Origin: Candidatus Poribacteria bacterium
GTDB lineage: Bacteria > Poribacteria > WGA-4E > WGA-3G
Assembly: GCA_028824685.1 (NCBI GenBank)
Contig: JAPPCZ010000008.1
Coordinates: 1 to 42,471 of the forward strand
Length of the DNA: 42,471 nt
Reading direction: 5' to 3'
How positions within the stretch are numbered: position 1 is the stretch's first letter; each line of letters starts with the position of its first letter. The position numbers and the translations under genes were made by a program. The notes under the pieces were generated by a model that searched no databases, was not told the DNA's origin, and saw nothing but the letters and a program-made list of their open reading frames with translations. Shown piece after piece: positions 1 through 8,068 of this stretch.

Positions 1-79
1 TTTACGACATCAACTCTCAAATCCTTCAATAATATTCAAGACTGCGTAAGTCCTGCTGAATTAATGTCTCCTGCTAATG

Positions 80-102
80 TTTGACTTATTCCATAAGTCA
101 AA
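80..102. repeat. short perfect inverted repeat at the first gene
   Basis: TTTGACTTAT (80-89) and ATAAGTCAAA (93-102) form a perfect 10-bp stem with a 3-nt loop. It covers the TTG that would be the most upstream start of the first gene. No T-run follows, so it is not an obvious terminator; it could be an operator or the end of an upstream transcript. The structure is seen; the role is unknown. Confidence 0.5.
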
Positions 103-632
103 ATAAGATAAGGAGAAATTCATTCAAAGTGCTAACCTTTATTATAGGTAGTTTACTGTTAGTGAGTCCATGTAGTATTGATGTGATCCATGCTGCTTCC
201 AACGGTAAGGCAGGTACAGGCACTTTATCAGGACTCTGGGCAAATGTTTATGTTGGCGGTTTAACTTACGAATCTTCTCATGGATGGACGCAAAGCAATC
301 ATTCCTTTGATATAACGAACATGACAGGCGATGATGTGAGTTATACCTATGAGTTCCAACACGGTGTTTGGGAGATCCTTAAGAAAAACAACCGAGGTAA
401 AGTTACCCAGTCAAGATTTATTGGTGAAAGCAAACAATTTCTGCCCCGTAAAGTTGGAGCACCGACTTGGTTCGACGAATTAGATGGTACGCAGGGCGTA
501 AACTGTAACGGTCAACCTGGAGGTTTGTATTGGATCCAAGCTTATACGTCTGTCCAAGCTTCTATACGCGGTGGAAGTCTTGACGTTAAAGCGGAAGAGG
601 ATACAGAATTTTGGATTGTTGAGGATGACTAA
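81..632 (+). CDS. secreted hypothetical protein
   Basis: This 183-residue frame has a clear Sec-type signal: a basic stretch (KIRRNSFK), a hydrophobic core (VLTFIIGSLLLV) and a likely cleavage site after VIHA near residue 38. The mature part is rich in Gly, Tyr and Trp with alternating polar and hydrophobic residues, suggesting a small beta-sandwich, but I recognise no family. The start is uncertain. TTG at 81 supplies the basic n-region but has no Shine-Dalgarno sequence and lies in a hairpin. GTG at 129 follows AAGGAG at 110-115 at a long spacing but loses the basic residues. It precedes a second secreted protein, so both may be exported together. No function is assigned. Confidence 0.6.
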   Translation: MTYSISQNKIRRNSFKVLTFIIGSLLLVSPCSIDVIHAASNGKAGTGTLSGLWANVYVGGLTYESSHGWTQSNHSFDITNMTGDDVSYTYEFQHGVWEILKKNNRGKVTQSRFIGESKQFLPRKVGAPTWFDELDGTQGVNCNGQPGGLYWIQAYTSVQASIRGGSLDVKAEEDTEFWIVEDD

Positions 633-652
633 GAACTTCCTTTCAACCAGTT

Positions 653-687
653 TTATAGGGATGACATACCAAGTGTCATCCCTATAA
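653..687. terminator. 14-bp hairpin between two secreted-protein genes
   Basis: A perfect 14-bp inverted repeat (653-666 with 674-687, core ATAGGGATGACA) has a 7-nt loop. It begins 20 bases after the stop of the first gene and ends about 20 bases before the next start. It lacks a T-tract, so it may be a factor-dependent terminator, an mRNA-stabilising 3' hairpin or a regulatory structure. The hairpin is seen directly; terminator activity is inferred. Confidence 0.45.
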
Positions 688-708
688 GACACTTTAGGAG
701 TTAAAACG

Positions 709-1758
709 ATGCAGTCAAGAAACACACTCTCGAAAATCACAATTTTCTTCCTGATGGTGTCAATCCTAATATTAATTGACATCTCACACGCCATTATTGT
801 TTTTAGAGATAGCCACACCGGGCAAAGTGAAATCTACATTATGGACGATAATGGTAAGAACGTTCGACAGCTCACCCATACACCGCTTTCAGAATACATG
901 CCGCGCTTCTCTCCAGATGGTAGACACATTGTTTTTGGACGAAACCTGGGACCGGTAGCAGAACCGCGTCAGTTACAGCAGCTTGATATTTTCATTATTA
1001 ACGCTGATGGCAGCAATGAAAAACGTCTTACCTTTCACCCTAAAATTGATTTTGCACCTACATGGTCTCCTGATGGACAACACATTGCGTTTGTCAGCAC
1101 CAGAATTGGACATGGAGAAATTCATATCTTGGAACTTGCGAGTGGAAACATTAAGCAGCTCACAAAAAACGAAGATGGAGATGCCTATTCGTCTGCACCG
1201 AGTTGGTCTCCTGATGGGCAGCATATTGTTCACGAACAAGTTATTGCAGGCGGTGGACGTCACATTTACATTACAGACATAGATGGTAAAGATACTCGTC
1301 CTTTCCTTAAAGGAGACCAACCACACCTCGTGGGAGACATGGTAATATCAAAATATGCGCCGAGTTGGTCTCCTGATGGCAAACACGTTCTGTATTATGA
1401 ATCCCATAAGAGATATGAAAATGCTCGCGTTGTTAGGCTTGCGAATCACCTTATTGTGGTTAACAAAATTGGAGGAAATCCCAAAAAGTTGAGAATCCCA
1501 AAAAGTTGGTGGTTACACTCAGCATCCTGGGCGTGGGGCGGCACTCACATTCTGTTTGCTGGTGAGAAGGATGGTTTTCAAAATGAAGGAAAGCGTAATT
1601 ATGAAATCTACCGTTATCGTCTTTCTAATGGAAAGATAACGCAAATTACAGATACTCCCCACAAAGAATATGATCCGCATTGGGTGCCCGGGACGCTCTC
1701 TGTTTCTCCAGAGGGCAAGTTGGGTGTGCAATGGGGAAAGATTAAAGAGGAAAAGTAA
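709..1758 (+). CDS. TolB-like WD40/PD40 beta-propeller protein, exported
   Basis: The 349-residue product has a signal peptide (about residues 1-28, core FFLMVSILILIDISHA), so it is probably periplasmic or secreted. The mature part is made of PD40 (TolB-type) propeller blades. The hallmark SPDG signature occurs near residues 68, 120, 167 and 221, each preceded by a Phe or Trp and followed by a H-hydrophobic strand (HIVF, HIAF, HIVH, HVLY). Such propellers bind proteins or ligands and are not enzymes by themselves. Start: TTAGGAG lies 8 bases before the ATG. A strong terminator follows at 1827. It lacks the N-terminal TolB domain and is not in a tol-pal cluster, so it is a TolB-like paralogue rather than TolB. 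Confidence 0.85.
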   Translation: MQSRNTLSKITIFFLMVSILILIDISHAIIVFRDSHTGQSEIYIMDDNGKNVRQLTHTPLSEYMPRFSPDGRHIVFGRNLGPVAEPRQLQQLDIFIINADGSNEKRLTFHPKIDFAPTWSPDGQHIAFVSTRIGHGEIHILELASGNIKQLTKNEDGDAYSSAPSWSPDGQHIVHEQVIAGGGRHIYITDIDGKDTRPFLKGDQPHLVGDMVISKYAPSWSPDGKHVLYYESHKRYENARVVRLANHLIVVNKIGGNPKKLRIPKSWWLHSASWAWGGTHILFAGEKDGFQNEGKRNYEIYRYRLSNGKITQITDTPHKEYDPHWVPGTLSVSPEGKLGVQWGKIKEEK

Positions 1759-1826
1759 ACGCTGCTTCATCTTTTATGCCACCATTTTGTGGATATGGTC
1801 TTACTTTTCCTCACTACATACATTTT

Positions 1827-1866
1827 GAAAACCCTTACATTCTATCAAATGTAAGGGTTTTCTTTC
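1827..1866 (+). terminator. intrinsic terminator after the propeller gene
   Basis: GAAAACCCTTACATT (1827-1841) pairs perfectly with 1848-1862 across a 6-nt loop. The 3' arm ends in TTTTC followed by TTTC, and the 5' side carries an A-run, so it could act in both directions. It starts about 70 bases after the propeller stop codon. The stem is seen; termination is inferred from form. Confidence 0.75.
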
Positions 1867-1980
1867 GCACAATGTATCTTCACCGAAAACTCACAAACAA
1901 AACGATGTTCTGTTTTTTGTGCTGCAATTTCCACCTAAAATCCTTCCTAAAAACACTTTTTCATCTACCTTAGATGTGTA

Positions 1981-2034
1981 TAGTATAGCATGTGCAATAA
2001 ATCCTTTAAACTGTCAACCGCACATGTTATACTA
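1981..2034. promoter_or_regulatory. 15-bp dyad just upstream of the YdjM-like gene
   Basis: TAGTATAGCATGTGC (1981-1995) and GCACATGTTATACTA (2020-2034) are inverted copies with one mismatch, centred about 33 bases before ATG 2041. Each arm contains a TATA-like element (TAGTAT, TATACT), so the dyad could be an operator over a promoter or a hairpin in the mRNA leader. The upstream in-frame ATG at 1990 lies inside the left arm, one reason to prefer ATG 2041. The dyad is seen; function is inferred. Confidence 0.45.
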
Positions 2035-2040
2035 TTTACT

Positions 2041-2652
2041 ATGAGTATGTTTCGCGAACATTGGCTCGGTGGGTTAACTGCTTATAGCACTTTCTTCATA
2101 ATTTCGCTTATAGCAACAATCTCCGTTTCAATCCTTTACGGATTACCATTCGACTGGAATCCGACTATTTCTATGGACCCCCTCGGAATCCTTGGGTGTT
2201 TTGCTATTGCTTTACTGTTCGGATTATGGCCCGATGTGGATATTAAGAGCAAGAGCCAACAAATATTTTATACCGTTCTGTTTTTGTTAAATGCTTCGCT
2301 TATTCTTTCCTTGAAAAGGTATTTAGAGGCAGCACTTTTAGGATTATTTGCGATGCTCCCGATTCTCAGCAGGCATCGTGGATGGACACACTCTAAGATT
2401 AGCATGATTCTGCTACCCGGTGTGTTTCTGGTAATTCCAATTTATGTGGCGTATCCGAATTGGGGGACCGGGTGGAAAGAACTTCCTGAGCTTTTAGATT
2501 CATTGGTGACGTGGGAAGGACTTCCCGATATCTTGCGGAGTGGTCTTGCATTCTATCTGGCTGGTTTGATTGGATATGCGTCACATCTTTATCTCGACGG
2601 TATTTTATTCCGTTCACGCAAAGCACAACAGCGGAAAGTCCGGACGAACTAA
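2041..2652 (+). CDS. YdjM/DUF457-like membrane-bound metal-dependent hydrolase
   Basis: This is an integral membrane protein with several hydrophobic segments. It has the motifs of the YdjM/DUF457 family: an early acidic site after a helix (LWPDVDI), a central SRHRGWTHS, and a late ASHLYLDG. The conserved Asp and His residues suggest metal binding. The family is described as putative inner-membrane hydrolases of unknown substrate. I chose ATG 2041 (MSMFREHWLGG) over ATG 1990 because the upstream one lies in an inverted repeat. Neither has a good Shine-Dalgarno sequence, so a leaderless start is possible. Its stop overlaps the next start (TAATG), implying translational coupling to the nucleotidyltransferase. 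Family confident, start less so. Confidence 0.75.
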   Translation: MSMFREHWLGGLTAYSTFFIISLIATISVSILYGLPFDWNPTISMDPLGILGCFAIALLFGLWPDVDIKSKSQQIFYTVLFLLNASLILSLKRYLEAALLGLFAMLPILSRHRGWTHSKISMILLPGVFLVIPIYVAYPNWGTGWKELPELLDSLVTWEGLPDILRSGLAFYLAGLIGYASHLYLDGILFRSRKAQQRKVRTN

Positions 2653-3962
2653 TGCCTAATATAACACTCAAAACCCAAGAATTGCGAGATAATCCTTTGA
2701 TGCAAACGCTCTACGCTTTTGCTAAAGAAAAAGAGGTTCGACTCTACCTTGTAGGTGGTAGTGTGCGAGATTTGTTGCTAAACCGTCCGACTACAGATTG
2801 GGATTTCACATTGGAATCGAACACCCTTGAATTTGCTAAAATGTTCGCTGACAACATCCGCGCACCTTTCGTTCTGCTTGAAGAACAACCGCCTACCGCA
2901 CGGGTAATAGTAAAAACGCCACAATCTACACAGCCTGAATTGAGTATAGATTTCACACAATTTAGAGCGGCAACTCTTACGGATGATCTGTGTTTACGCG
3001 ATCTAACTATTAACGCAATGGCAATCCCGCTTGAATCGGTTATGGAATCAGATAGTTCTGAAATAATTGATCCCTGTAACGGTAGAAACGATTTAGCGAC
3101 ACGTTCTCTCCGTTTCCCCAGTGAGCAAGTCATACTTAGCGATCCACTGCGGTTAATGCGAATTTATCGATTCGCAGCACAGTTGGATTTTACAATATCT
3201 GAAAAGTCCATTGCATTTGTTCAAAAGCATAAGCATCTGTTACCGCAAATCTCCAAAGAACGACTGCGAGACGAATTTTTAAAAACTCTCAACGTTGAAA
3301 AAGCAACACCCTATTTGCAGCAAATTTTTGAGATTGGTCTGTTAACCCAGGTATTTCCAAACATAAAACAAACACCTACTTTGTGGCATTCGTTAGAAAA
3401 CTTTGAGGACAATCCGATACCTGAAACGCTTTTTTCCTATAAAGATGAAATCAATACTTATCTCAGTGAAGAATTAGGTTTTTATGCCAATCGTCGATCA
3501 CTGATTAAACTCTGTCTACTTCTTCAAGGAAATATTGAAGGTATTGGCGAACTACTTCGGTTGAGTAAGAAAACATGGCGGTTTATGAAATGTATCGTGA
3601 TGGGATATCAACAACTTTCAGATAAGGAACTGACAAAGAAACAGATAGTTGATTTTTTAAGAGCTTCAACATCTGATTGGTGGGGTGGGCTTCTATACTC
3701 GGCTGCGGTAGAGCCGATTCCGCCAGAAGTAATCAGAAAAATTGTGGACACCTACTATGGACACTTCTTACCTATCCTCAAACAAGGGCGTCTCATCACA
3801 GGGGGAGATCTGATTCAAAAGTTCCAAGTAAAAGAAGGAAAAAAAATCGGGATGCTGTTAAAGCGAATTGAGGAACAGCAGTTTTACGGTGAGATACGGA
3901 CGCGCTCGGAAGCACTTGCTGCTGTGGAGGCATTGATTCGTAACGAAGGAAAAATCCTATAA
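2652..3962 (+). CDS. CCA tRNA nucleotidyltransferase / poly(A) polymerase family protein
   Basis: The 436-residue protein is a class II nucleotidyltransferase of the CCA-adding/poly(A) polymerase group. GGSVRDLLL (from residue 35) and TDWD with metal-binding D49 and D51 form the catalytic head. LRDLTINAMA and DPLRLMRIYRFAAQLDF follow as the expected neck motifs, then SKERLRDEF in the RNA-binding body. CCA-adding enzymes build or repair the tRNA 3' end. Sequence alone does not separate CCA-adding, A-adding and poly(A) activity. The frame is open upstream to 2511, but ATG 2652 overlaps the previous stop and fits the family N-terminus. Its 3' end overlaps the convergent TVP38-like gene by 6 bases. 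Confidence 0.88.
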   Translation: MPNITLKTQELRDNPLMQTLYAFAKEKEVRLYLVGGSVRDLLLNRPTTDWDFTLESNTLEFAKMFADNIRAPFVLLEEQPPTARVIVKTPQSTQPELSIDFTQFRAATLTDDLCLRDLTINAMAIPLESVMESDSSEIIDPCNGRNDLATRSLRFPSEQVILSDPLRLMRIYRFAAQLDFTISEKSIAFVQKHKHLLPQISKERLRDEFLKTLNVEKATPYLQQIFEIGLLTQVFPNIKQTPTLWHSLENFEDNPIPETLFSYKDEINTYLSEELGFYANRRSLIKLCLLLQGNIEGIGELLRLSKKTWRFMKCIVMGYQQLSDKELTKKQIVDFLRASTSDWWGGLLYSAAVEPIPPEVIRKIVDTYYGHFLPILKQGRLITGGDLIQKFQVKEGKKIGMLLKRIEEQQFYGEIRTRSEALAAVEALIRNEGKIL

Positions 3963-4631
3963 ATCTGGTTGGTGTCTACGTAGAAATTTAGGAATGAGAG
4001 ACACCAAAACGATAAGCACACCTGCGATAGATAGATAGATCAAGGTCTTATCCAAATTGCCTTCCCCACTGACAAGCGCACCACCGATTTGCACGTATGC
4101 TATAGTTCCAGGCAGCATAAATATTGATGAAACAAGCACGTAGGTGGGAAACTTAATTTTGGTTAAGCCGTAAGCGTAGTTTTGTAAATTAAAGGGAAAG
4201 ATCGGAACTAAACGCGTGAACATAAGAATACGCCATCCTTCCTGCTCTACTTTTTCATCAATTCTTCGGAATTGATCGTTCCCTGAAACCCAGTTTTCAA
4301 CAAGCCCGCGTGCTACATAGCGTGCAACGAGGAAGGCGAGGGAGACTCCAACTGTTGCACTTATCCAAACATAAACTACACCCCATACCGGACCGAAGGC
4401 GATCCCCGAAAGCACTGTAATTGGCAAACCCGGCAAAAAGAAAAGCGTCGCAACAATGTAAAAACCGATGTAGATTAATGGCGCGATTATGCCAAATCCT
4501 GAAACCCATTCTTTGATTTTGTAGACGTTTTTAAGAGCAATGTACTCCGTAACGCCGTAATACTTTAACAGAAAATAGATGACAGCCACAACTCCGATTG
4601 CGATAGCGAGCTTAATTATCTTATTTCTCAT
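3957..4631 (-). CDS. TVP38/TMEM64 (DedA-superfamily) membrane protein
   Basis: This 224-residue polytopic membrane protein has the signatures of the SNARE-associated/VTT family: FFLPGLPITVLSGIAFGP in the first half, then RLVPIFPFNLQNYAYGLT and LPGTIAYVQIGGAL. Related VTT proteins are linked to lipid scrambling or membrane homeostasis; the substrate here is unknown. The frame is open further upstream, but ATG at 4631 gives MRNKIIKLAIAIGVV, a normal start just before the first membrane helix, and overlaps the stop of the upstream gene by 11 bases. That overlap suggests coupling in a three-gene minus-strand operon. It converges on the nucleotidyltransferase with a 6-base overlap and no visible terminator between. 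Confidence 0.85.
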   Translation of the reverse strand: MRNKIIKLAIAIGVVAVIYFLLKYYGVTEYIALKNVYKIKEWVSGFGIIAPLIYIGFYIVATLFFLPGLPITVLSGIAFGPVWGVVYVWISATVGVSLAFLVARYVARGLVENWVSGNDQFRRIDEKVEQEGWRILMFTRLVPIFPFNLQNYAYGLTKIKFPTYVLVSSIFMLPGTIAYVQIGGALVSGEGNLDKTLIYLSIAGVLIVLVSLIPKFLRRHQPDL

Positions 4632-6090
4632 CAATTTTGGCAATTGCCTCCAAATATGCTTTAATCTGTGATCGGTATCGCACCGGAATTCGATTATTTT
4701 CAATTGCCTGCGCGTACTCGCGCTGTGCTGAAAGCACAACATCACTAAACGGTAGATATTCTGGCTCAGTTTCCGCATTTCTCGCTTTCCCTGTGAAAAC
4801 CCGTGTAATGCTTTGCGTTTCTGATGCAGTCTCTGAATTAATTTTCAACTCGTTTCCTGCAATTTCTAAAGACGGTGCTGCATCGCCGGAAAGCGGTTTT
4901 TCAGTAGCGTTTTCATCAACAGAAGGTGTGGTCCCGTTATCAGAGGGTGTAATATCAGAAGGATCGCTTGTTACTTGTGTGCCTTGTGTTTCTTGCTTTC
5001 CAAGCTCTCGACCTGGTGCACCGTCACTATTAGCAACCCCTCCTACAGGTTGATTAGTTTCAATACCCGCCAATGCAATATCTTTTCTGCTCTCTGTGAG
5101 TTGTGCTTCAAGTTGGTTGAGTTCATTAAGTTTTTGAAGGGCATCAACGATTTCTTGCAATGTGTCCGGAGAGACAGCCTTGCCTTGAACCTGATCTAAT
5201 GCACGACTTAGTTCCCCTTGTGAAACGTTCTTTGCCATTTTTTCAAAGAGTTTTGTAAGTTCATCACGCAGTTCGGGTGTAAGTTCCGCTTGCGCCGCAA
5301 GACGTTCAAGTTCATCTGCAAGTGTGGTAGTGTCCATACCCTTGAAGTGTTTCGTTGCTTGTGTTGCCTGTGCAATAGCCGACTCAGCGAGAAATTCTGA
5401 TTTCTTTTGCTGCACCTTTTCATTTAAGGCACGCAAATGTTCCTGTGCAGATGCAACATCTTTAACATTTTTCAGTTGTTTTACTGTTTTTCTGATTTCT
5501 TCTTGGACTATTGGAGACTGAACATTCTCAAGTCTATCCGAAAGGTTTCCAATTGTCTTTTCAATCGCTTCTCGTTCTACGGTTGTTGGCGGCTGAGGTA
5601 ATTCATATTGGCGAGGCACAGTAAAAGAAAGTCCAATGATTAACAGGGGAATTAATGCCCATTTCAATAATCGTGGTGGCGTGTACGGGATTACCTTTGT
5701 TGAATCTACGTTTCTGATACCTTCTGCAGTATCGCGAATTTGCAGTTGTGCTAACTCGTCTTCTCGGTTTTCCTGTATCAACTCTAATGATGTGCTGGCG
5801 CGTTCCTTGAGCTCAAGGTGTTCATCAACATATCCCGCAATATCTGACAACGTTGGAAGATGTCTGATACCTAAACAGATACCAAAGACTACTACACCAA
5901 TAATAGTAAAAAGTGTGACAAGTAGCATAGAAAAAGGAAACTGAATGAAGCGAATCCCGACATATATTGCTGCAAGAAAGCACATTGCAAAAAATGCAAC
6001 CTGTGTTACATCCTGAAAGATTTTTTGTGCGCGTGACCGATCTCGAAGGGTTCTTAGGCAATTTGTGATCACATTTCTTGGGTTTTCCAT
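4621..6090 (-). CDS. membrane protein with long coiled coil, DUF4175-like
   Basis: The 489-residue protein has two N-terminal membrane helices (about residues 28-75), a third near 143-162 (LLKWALIPLLIIGLSF), then a helical coiled-coil region (about 170-330) rich in Glu, Lys, Gln and Leu. A Ser/Thr/Asn/Gly-rich low-complexity linker (about 340-420) and a short conserved-looking tail (YLPFSDVVLSAQREYAQAI) follow. This order recalls the large membrane proteins (DUF4175/TIGR02302-like) that often accompany MoxR, DUF58 and VWA genes; the match is by architecture only. DUF58 and VWA genes do occur 10 kb away. It overlaps the glycosyltransferase stop by 22 bases and the TVP38-like start by 11. No enzymatic motif is visible. 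Confidence 0.6.
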   Translation of the reverse strand: MENPRNVITNCLRTLRDRSRAQKIFQDVTQVAFFAMCFLAAIYVGIRFIQFPFSMLLVTLFTIIGVVVFGICLGIRHLPTLSDIAGYVDEHLELKERASTSLELIQENREDELAQLQIRDTAEGIRNVDSTKVIPYTPPRLLKWALIPLLIIGLSFTVPRQYELPQPPTTVEREAIEKTIGNLSDRLENVQSPIVQEEIRKTVKQLKNVKDVASAQEHLRALNEKVQQKKSEFLAESAIAQATQATKHFKGMDTTTLADELERLAAQAELTPELRDELTKLFEKMAKNVSQGELSRALDQVQGKAVSPDTLQEIVDALQKLNELNQLEAQLTESRKDIALAGIETNQPVGGVANSDGAPGRELGKQETQGTQVTSDPSDITPSDNGTTPSVDENATEKPLSGDAAPSLEIAGNELKINSETASETQSITRVFTGKARNAETEPEYLPFSDVVLSAQREYAQAIENNRIPVRYRSQIKAYLEAIAKIDEK

Positions 6091-7100
6091 TTCATCTTCT
6101 CCGCAGCAGCAAATACCATCTCAGGTTTAATAGCATTCAGATTTTGGCGTGCTATATCGGCATGTTCGTCCCACTCTTTAGGCGATAACGTTTTCATTAG
6201 TTCGCAGCCTTCCCGTGCAATCACAGTATGTCTATCCCACATTGGACCCCACTGCGTAGGGTTTGATCCGCCAAACAAGGCAATTGTTGGCGTTTTTACT
6301 GCAGTGCTCAGATGCATCGGTCCCGTATCATTGCTGATATAGAGATGACATCGTTGTAGCAGTGCGGCAAGTTGCATCGGAGTTATATTGTTGACAATAA
6401 TAGGTGAATATTTCATTTGCTTCGCTACCTGATTGGCTAATTCGCCTTCTTGAGGTCCCGCTGTGATGACGATATGTGTGTCGTAGGCTTTGTGGAGCAT
6501 GTCACCGAGCATAGCAAAGTTTTCAGCAGACCATCGGCGATAAGATGTCGCAGCACCCGGATTCAGACCTATTATTGGTTTGCCATCATTCAGATTTTGA
6601 TTTTCGACAAATTCATTAAACCATGTCTTTCCCGTATCATCTACAAATATCTCTGGTTCATTGTCTGTAACTTCAATATCTATTGCCCGAACTACATCAA
6701 GGTACCTTTGTGTTTCGTGCTGCGCTGTGTTGCTCGGCACGGCAACATGTAAAAGGCTTTTTCCACCAGTATTTGTCTCAAACCCTACCCGAAACGGGAT
6801 TCTGGCAAGAAATGTGTGAAGCACTAACCGGAATGTTGGCTGTAACACTACTGCCATCTGGAATTTTCGCTGAGCAAGATGATAGATTAGTTTCGGTACT
6901 GATGATTGATAGGTTAAAACCTCATTTAGATATGGGTTTGCGGATACTAAATCTTCCCGTGTCGGTGCTACCATATAAGCGATGTGTGCATCTTGGAAGT
7001 GTTGACGTAAAGCACGAACGACAGGTGTTGTTAAAACCGTTTCTCCCAGTGGTGCAAGTCTGATGATTAAGATGCGGTCAATTTGCTCAGGTGCAAACAT
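6069..7100 (-). CDS. glycosyltransferase family 9 (heptosyltransferase-like)
   Basis: This 343-residue protein has the GT9/ADP-heptose:LPS heptosyltransferase fold. Its N-terminal motif is ILIIRLAPLGETVLTTPVVRAL (about residues 10-31). NPGAA at 180-184 and the donor-binding SNDTGPMHL at 256-264 with FGGSNPTQWGP complete the family signature. Such enzymes act at the inner face of the cytoplasmic membrane and add a heptose or similar sugar to lipopolysaccharide core or another glycolipid; the actual donor is not readable here. It is the first gene of a minus-strand operon and is divergent from the CPBP protease gene. The start at 7100 has only a weak purine-rich upstream region. Confidence 0.85.
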   Translation of the reverse strand: MFAPEQIDRILIIRLAPLGETVLTTPVVRALRQHFQDAHIAYMVAPTREDLVSANPYLNEVLTYQSSVPKLIYHLAQRKFQMAVVLQPTFRLVLHTFLARIPFRVGFETNTGGKSLLHVAVPSNTAQHETQRYLDVVRAIDIEVTDNEPEIFVDDTGKTWFNEFVENQNLNDGKPIIGLNPGAATSYRRWSAENFAMLGDMLHKAYDTHIVITAGPQEGELANQVAKQMKYSPIIVNNITPMQLAALLQRCHLYISNDTGPMHLSTAVKTPTIALFGGSNPTQWGPMWDRHTVIAREGCELMKTLSPKEWDEHADIARQNLNAIKPEMVFAAAEKMKWKTQEM

Positions 7101-7127
7101 CTTGAAATTTCTTCTGTTTTCTACTAA

Positions 7128-7156
7128 TTGCTAATTTCTTCTCGTCACGCTATAAT
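7128..7156 (+). promoter_or_regulatory. sigma70-type promoter for the CPBP protease gene
   Basis: TTGCTA (7128-7133) and a consensus TATAAT (7151-7156) are separated by exactly 17 bases. Transcription would begin near 7163, 19 bases before the GTG start at 7182. The in-frame TTG at 7128 is therefore the -35 box and not a start codon. The boxes are seen; activity is inferred. Confidence 0.65.
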
Positions 7157-7181
7157 ATCCGAAAACAGACAGGGTGTCAAG

Positions 7182-7910
7182 GTGAAATCATATCTCCAAA
7201 CATTAAGGGAAAAATATTTACAAGGTTGGGAAAGGCAAACAACAGTAATTTTGCTTGCTTCCGCTGTGCTGTTGACATTGCATAGGACTTATAGCCGTCC
7301 GCGTTTTTTTCGCACTCATTTAGCAGCGTATTTTGATGCTTTGCCATTGGGGAAAAGCCATCCTTACTATTACTGGTTTCTGTCAACAGGACTTACACTG
7401 TTTCTAATTCCTGTCATTGTGGCAGTATTTGGGACAAAACAGAAATTGACCGAATACGGCATTCGTTTAGGCAAGCAGAAAGTCGGCTGGATCGTTACTT
7501 TAGCGGCATGGGTTTTGATGATACCCGTGGTCTTATTGGCAGTTAAAGTATATCCACCTTTTTTAAATAAGTATCCGTTAGGTAAGGCAGTCGCAGACAG
7601 TTGGCTGGCATTCTTACCTTATCAACTTGCCTACGGTGTTTATATGTTTTCATGGGAATTCTTTTTCCGTGGGTTCATGCTTTTTGGGTTAGAGAAGAGA
7701 TTTGGAAACTATAGCATCTTAATCCAAACTATTCCGTTCGCAGTGATGCACTTTTCCAAGCCGTTGCCGGAGGCACTCGGTTCAATCATTGCTGGTGTAT
7801 TGCTGGGTGTGCTTGCATTGGAATCCCGTTCATTCGTCTATGGGGCAGCTATCCACTGGCTTGTGGCTATGACGATGGATACTGTCTGTGTCATCATTTC
7901 GCAGGTTTAA
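7182..7910 (+). CDS. CPBP-family intramembrane glutamic endopeptidase (CAAX protease-like)
   Basis: This 242-residue polytopic membrane protein carries the three motifs of the CPBP/ABI family. SWEFFFRGF holds E159 and R163, with the first of the usual Glu pair replaced by Trp. FAVMHF holds H190, and AAIHW holds H225 in the last helices. The family includes Rce1-like CAAX proteases and bacteriocin self-immunity proteins; the substrate here is unknown. I chose GTG 7182 (product MKSYLQTLREKYLQGW) because the longer frame begins inside a 17-bp-spaced promoter, and AGGG lies about 8 bases upstream. It is transcribed alone, divergent from the glycosyltransferase. Confidence 0.78.
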   Translation: MKSYLQTLREKYLQGWERQTTVILLASAVLLTLHRTYSRPRFFRTHLAAYFDALPLGKSHPYYYWFLSTGLTLFLIPVIVAVFGTKQKLTEYGIRLGKQKVGWIVTLAAWVLMIPVVLLAVKVYPPFLNKYPLGKAVADSWLAFLPYQLAYGVYMFSWEFFFRGFMLFGLEKRFGNYSILIQTIPFAVMHFSKPLPEALGSIIAGVLLGVLALESRSFVYGAAIHWLVAMTMDTVCVIISQV

Positions 7911-7950
7911 GACTAACATTTGCTTAATAGCGAAACTTAAAATTGTTCTA

Positions 7951-7979
7951 TTGTGTGTATTCAACAATTATGTTATAAT
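7951..7979 (+). promoter_or_regulatory. probable promoter for the DUF362 gene
   Basis: TTGTGT (7951-7956), a 17-base spacer and a consensus TATAAT (7974-7979) lie 90 bases upstream of the DUF362 start codon in an AT-rich gap. The -10 box is perfect while the -35 box keeps only TTG. The promoter is inferred from this pattern. Confidence 0.55.
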
Positions 7980-8068
7980 CCCAATATATTTGATAAGTAT
8001 CATCTATAACAGATTTTCCAATTCCCGCTACTAACGCGGCACCAAGTAAATTATCATAAGGAGCAAAA

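Noticed and set aside
480..818. Minus-strand open frame of 112 residues across the first two genes
   Set aside because: It overlaps two better-supported plus-strand genes and a hairpin, has no Shine-Dalgarno sequence and reads as a shadow frame.
1776..1973. 65-residue plus-strand frame after the propeller gene
   Set aside because: It runs through the intrinsic terminator at 1827-1866, is Phe/Leu/Cys-rich and has no ribosome binding site.
2511..2651. Upstream extension of the nucleotidyltransferase frame
   Set aside because: It overlaps the YdjM-like gene in another frame; the family N-terminus starts at ATG 2652, coupled by TAATG.
4637..5053. 138-residue plus-strand frame opposite the coiled-coil gene
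   Set aside because: It is the complement of a low-complexity Ser/Thr/Gly region, which often leaves long antisense frames; no start signals.
7128..7181. N-terminal extension of the CPBP protease from TTG 7128
   Set aside because: The TTG is the -35 box of a promoter with TATAAT at 7151-7156, and the added residues lack family features.
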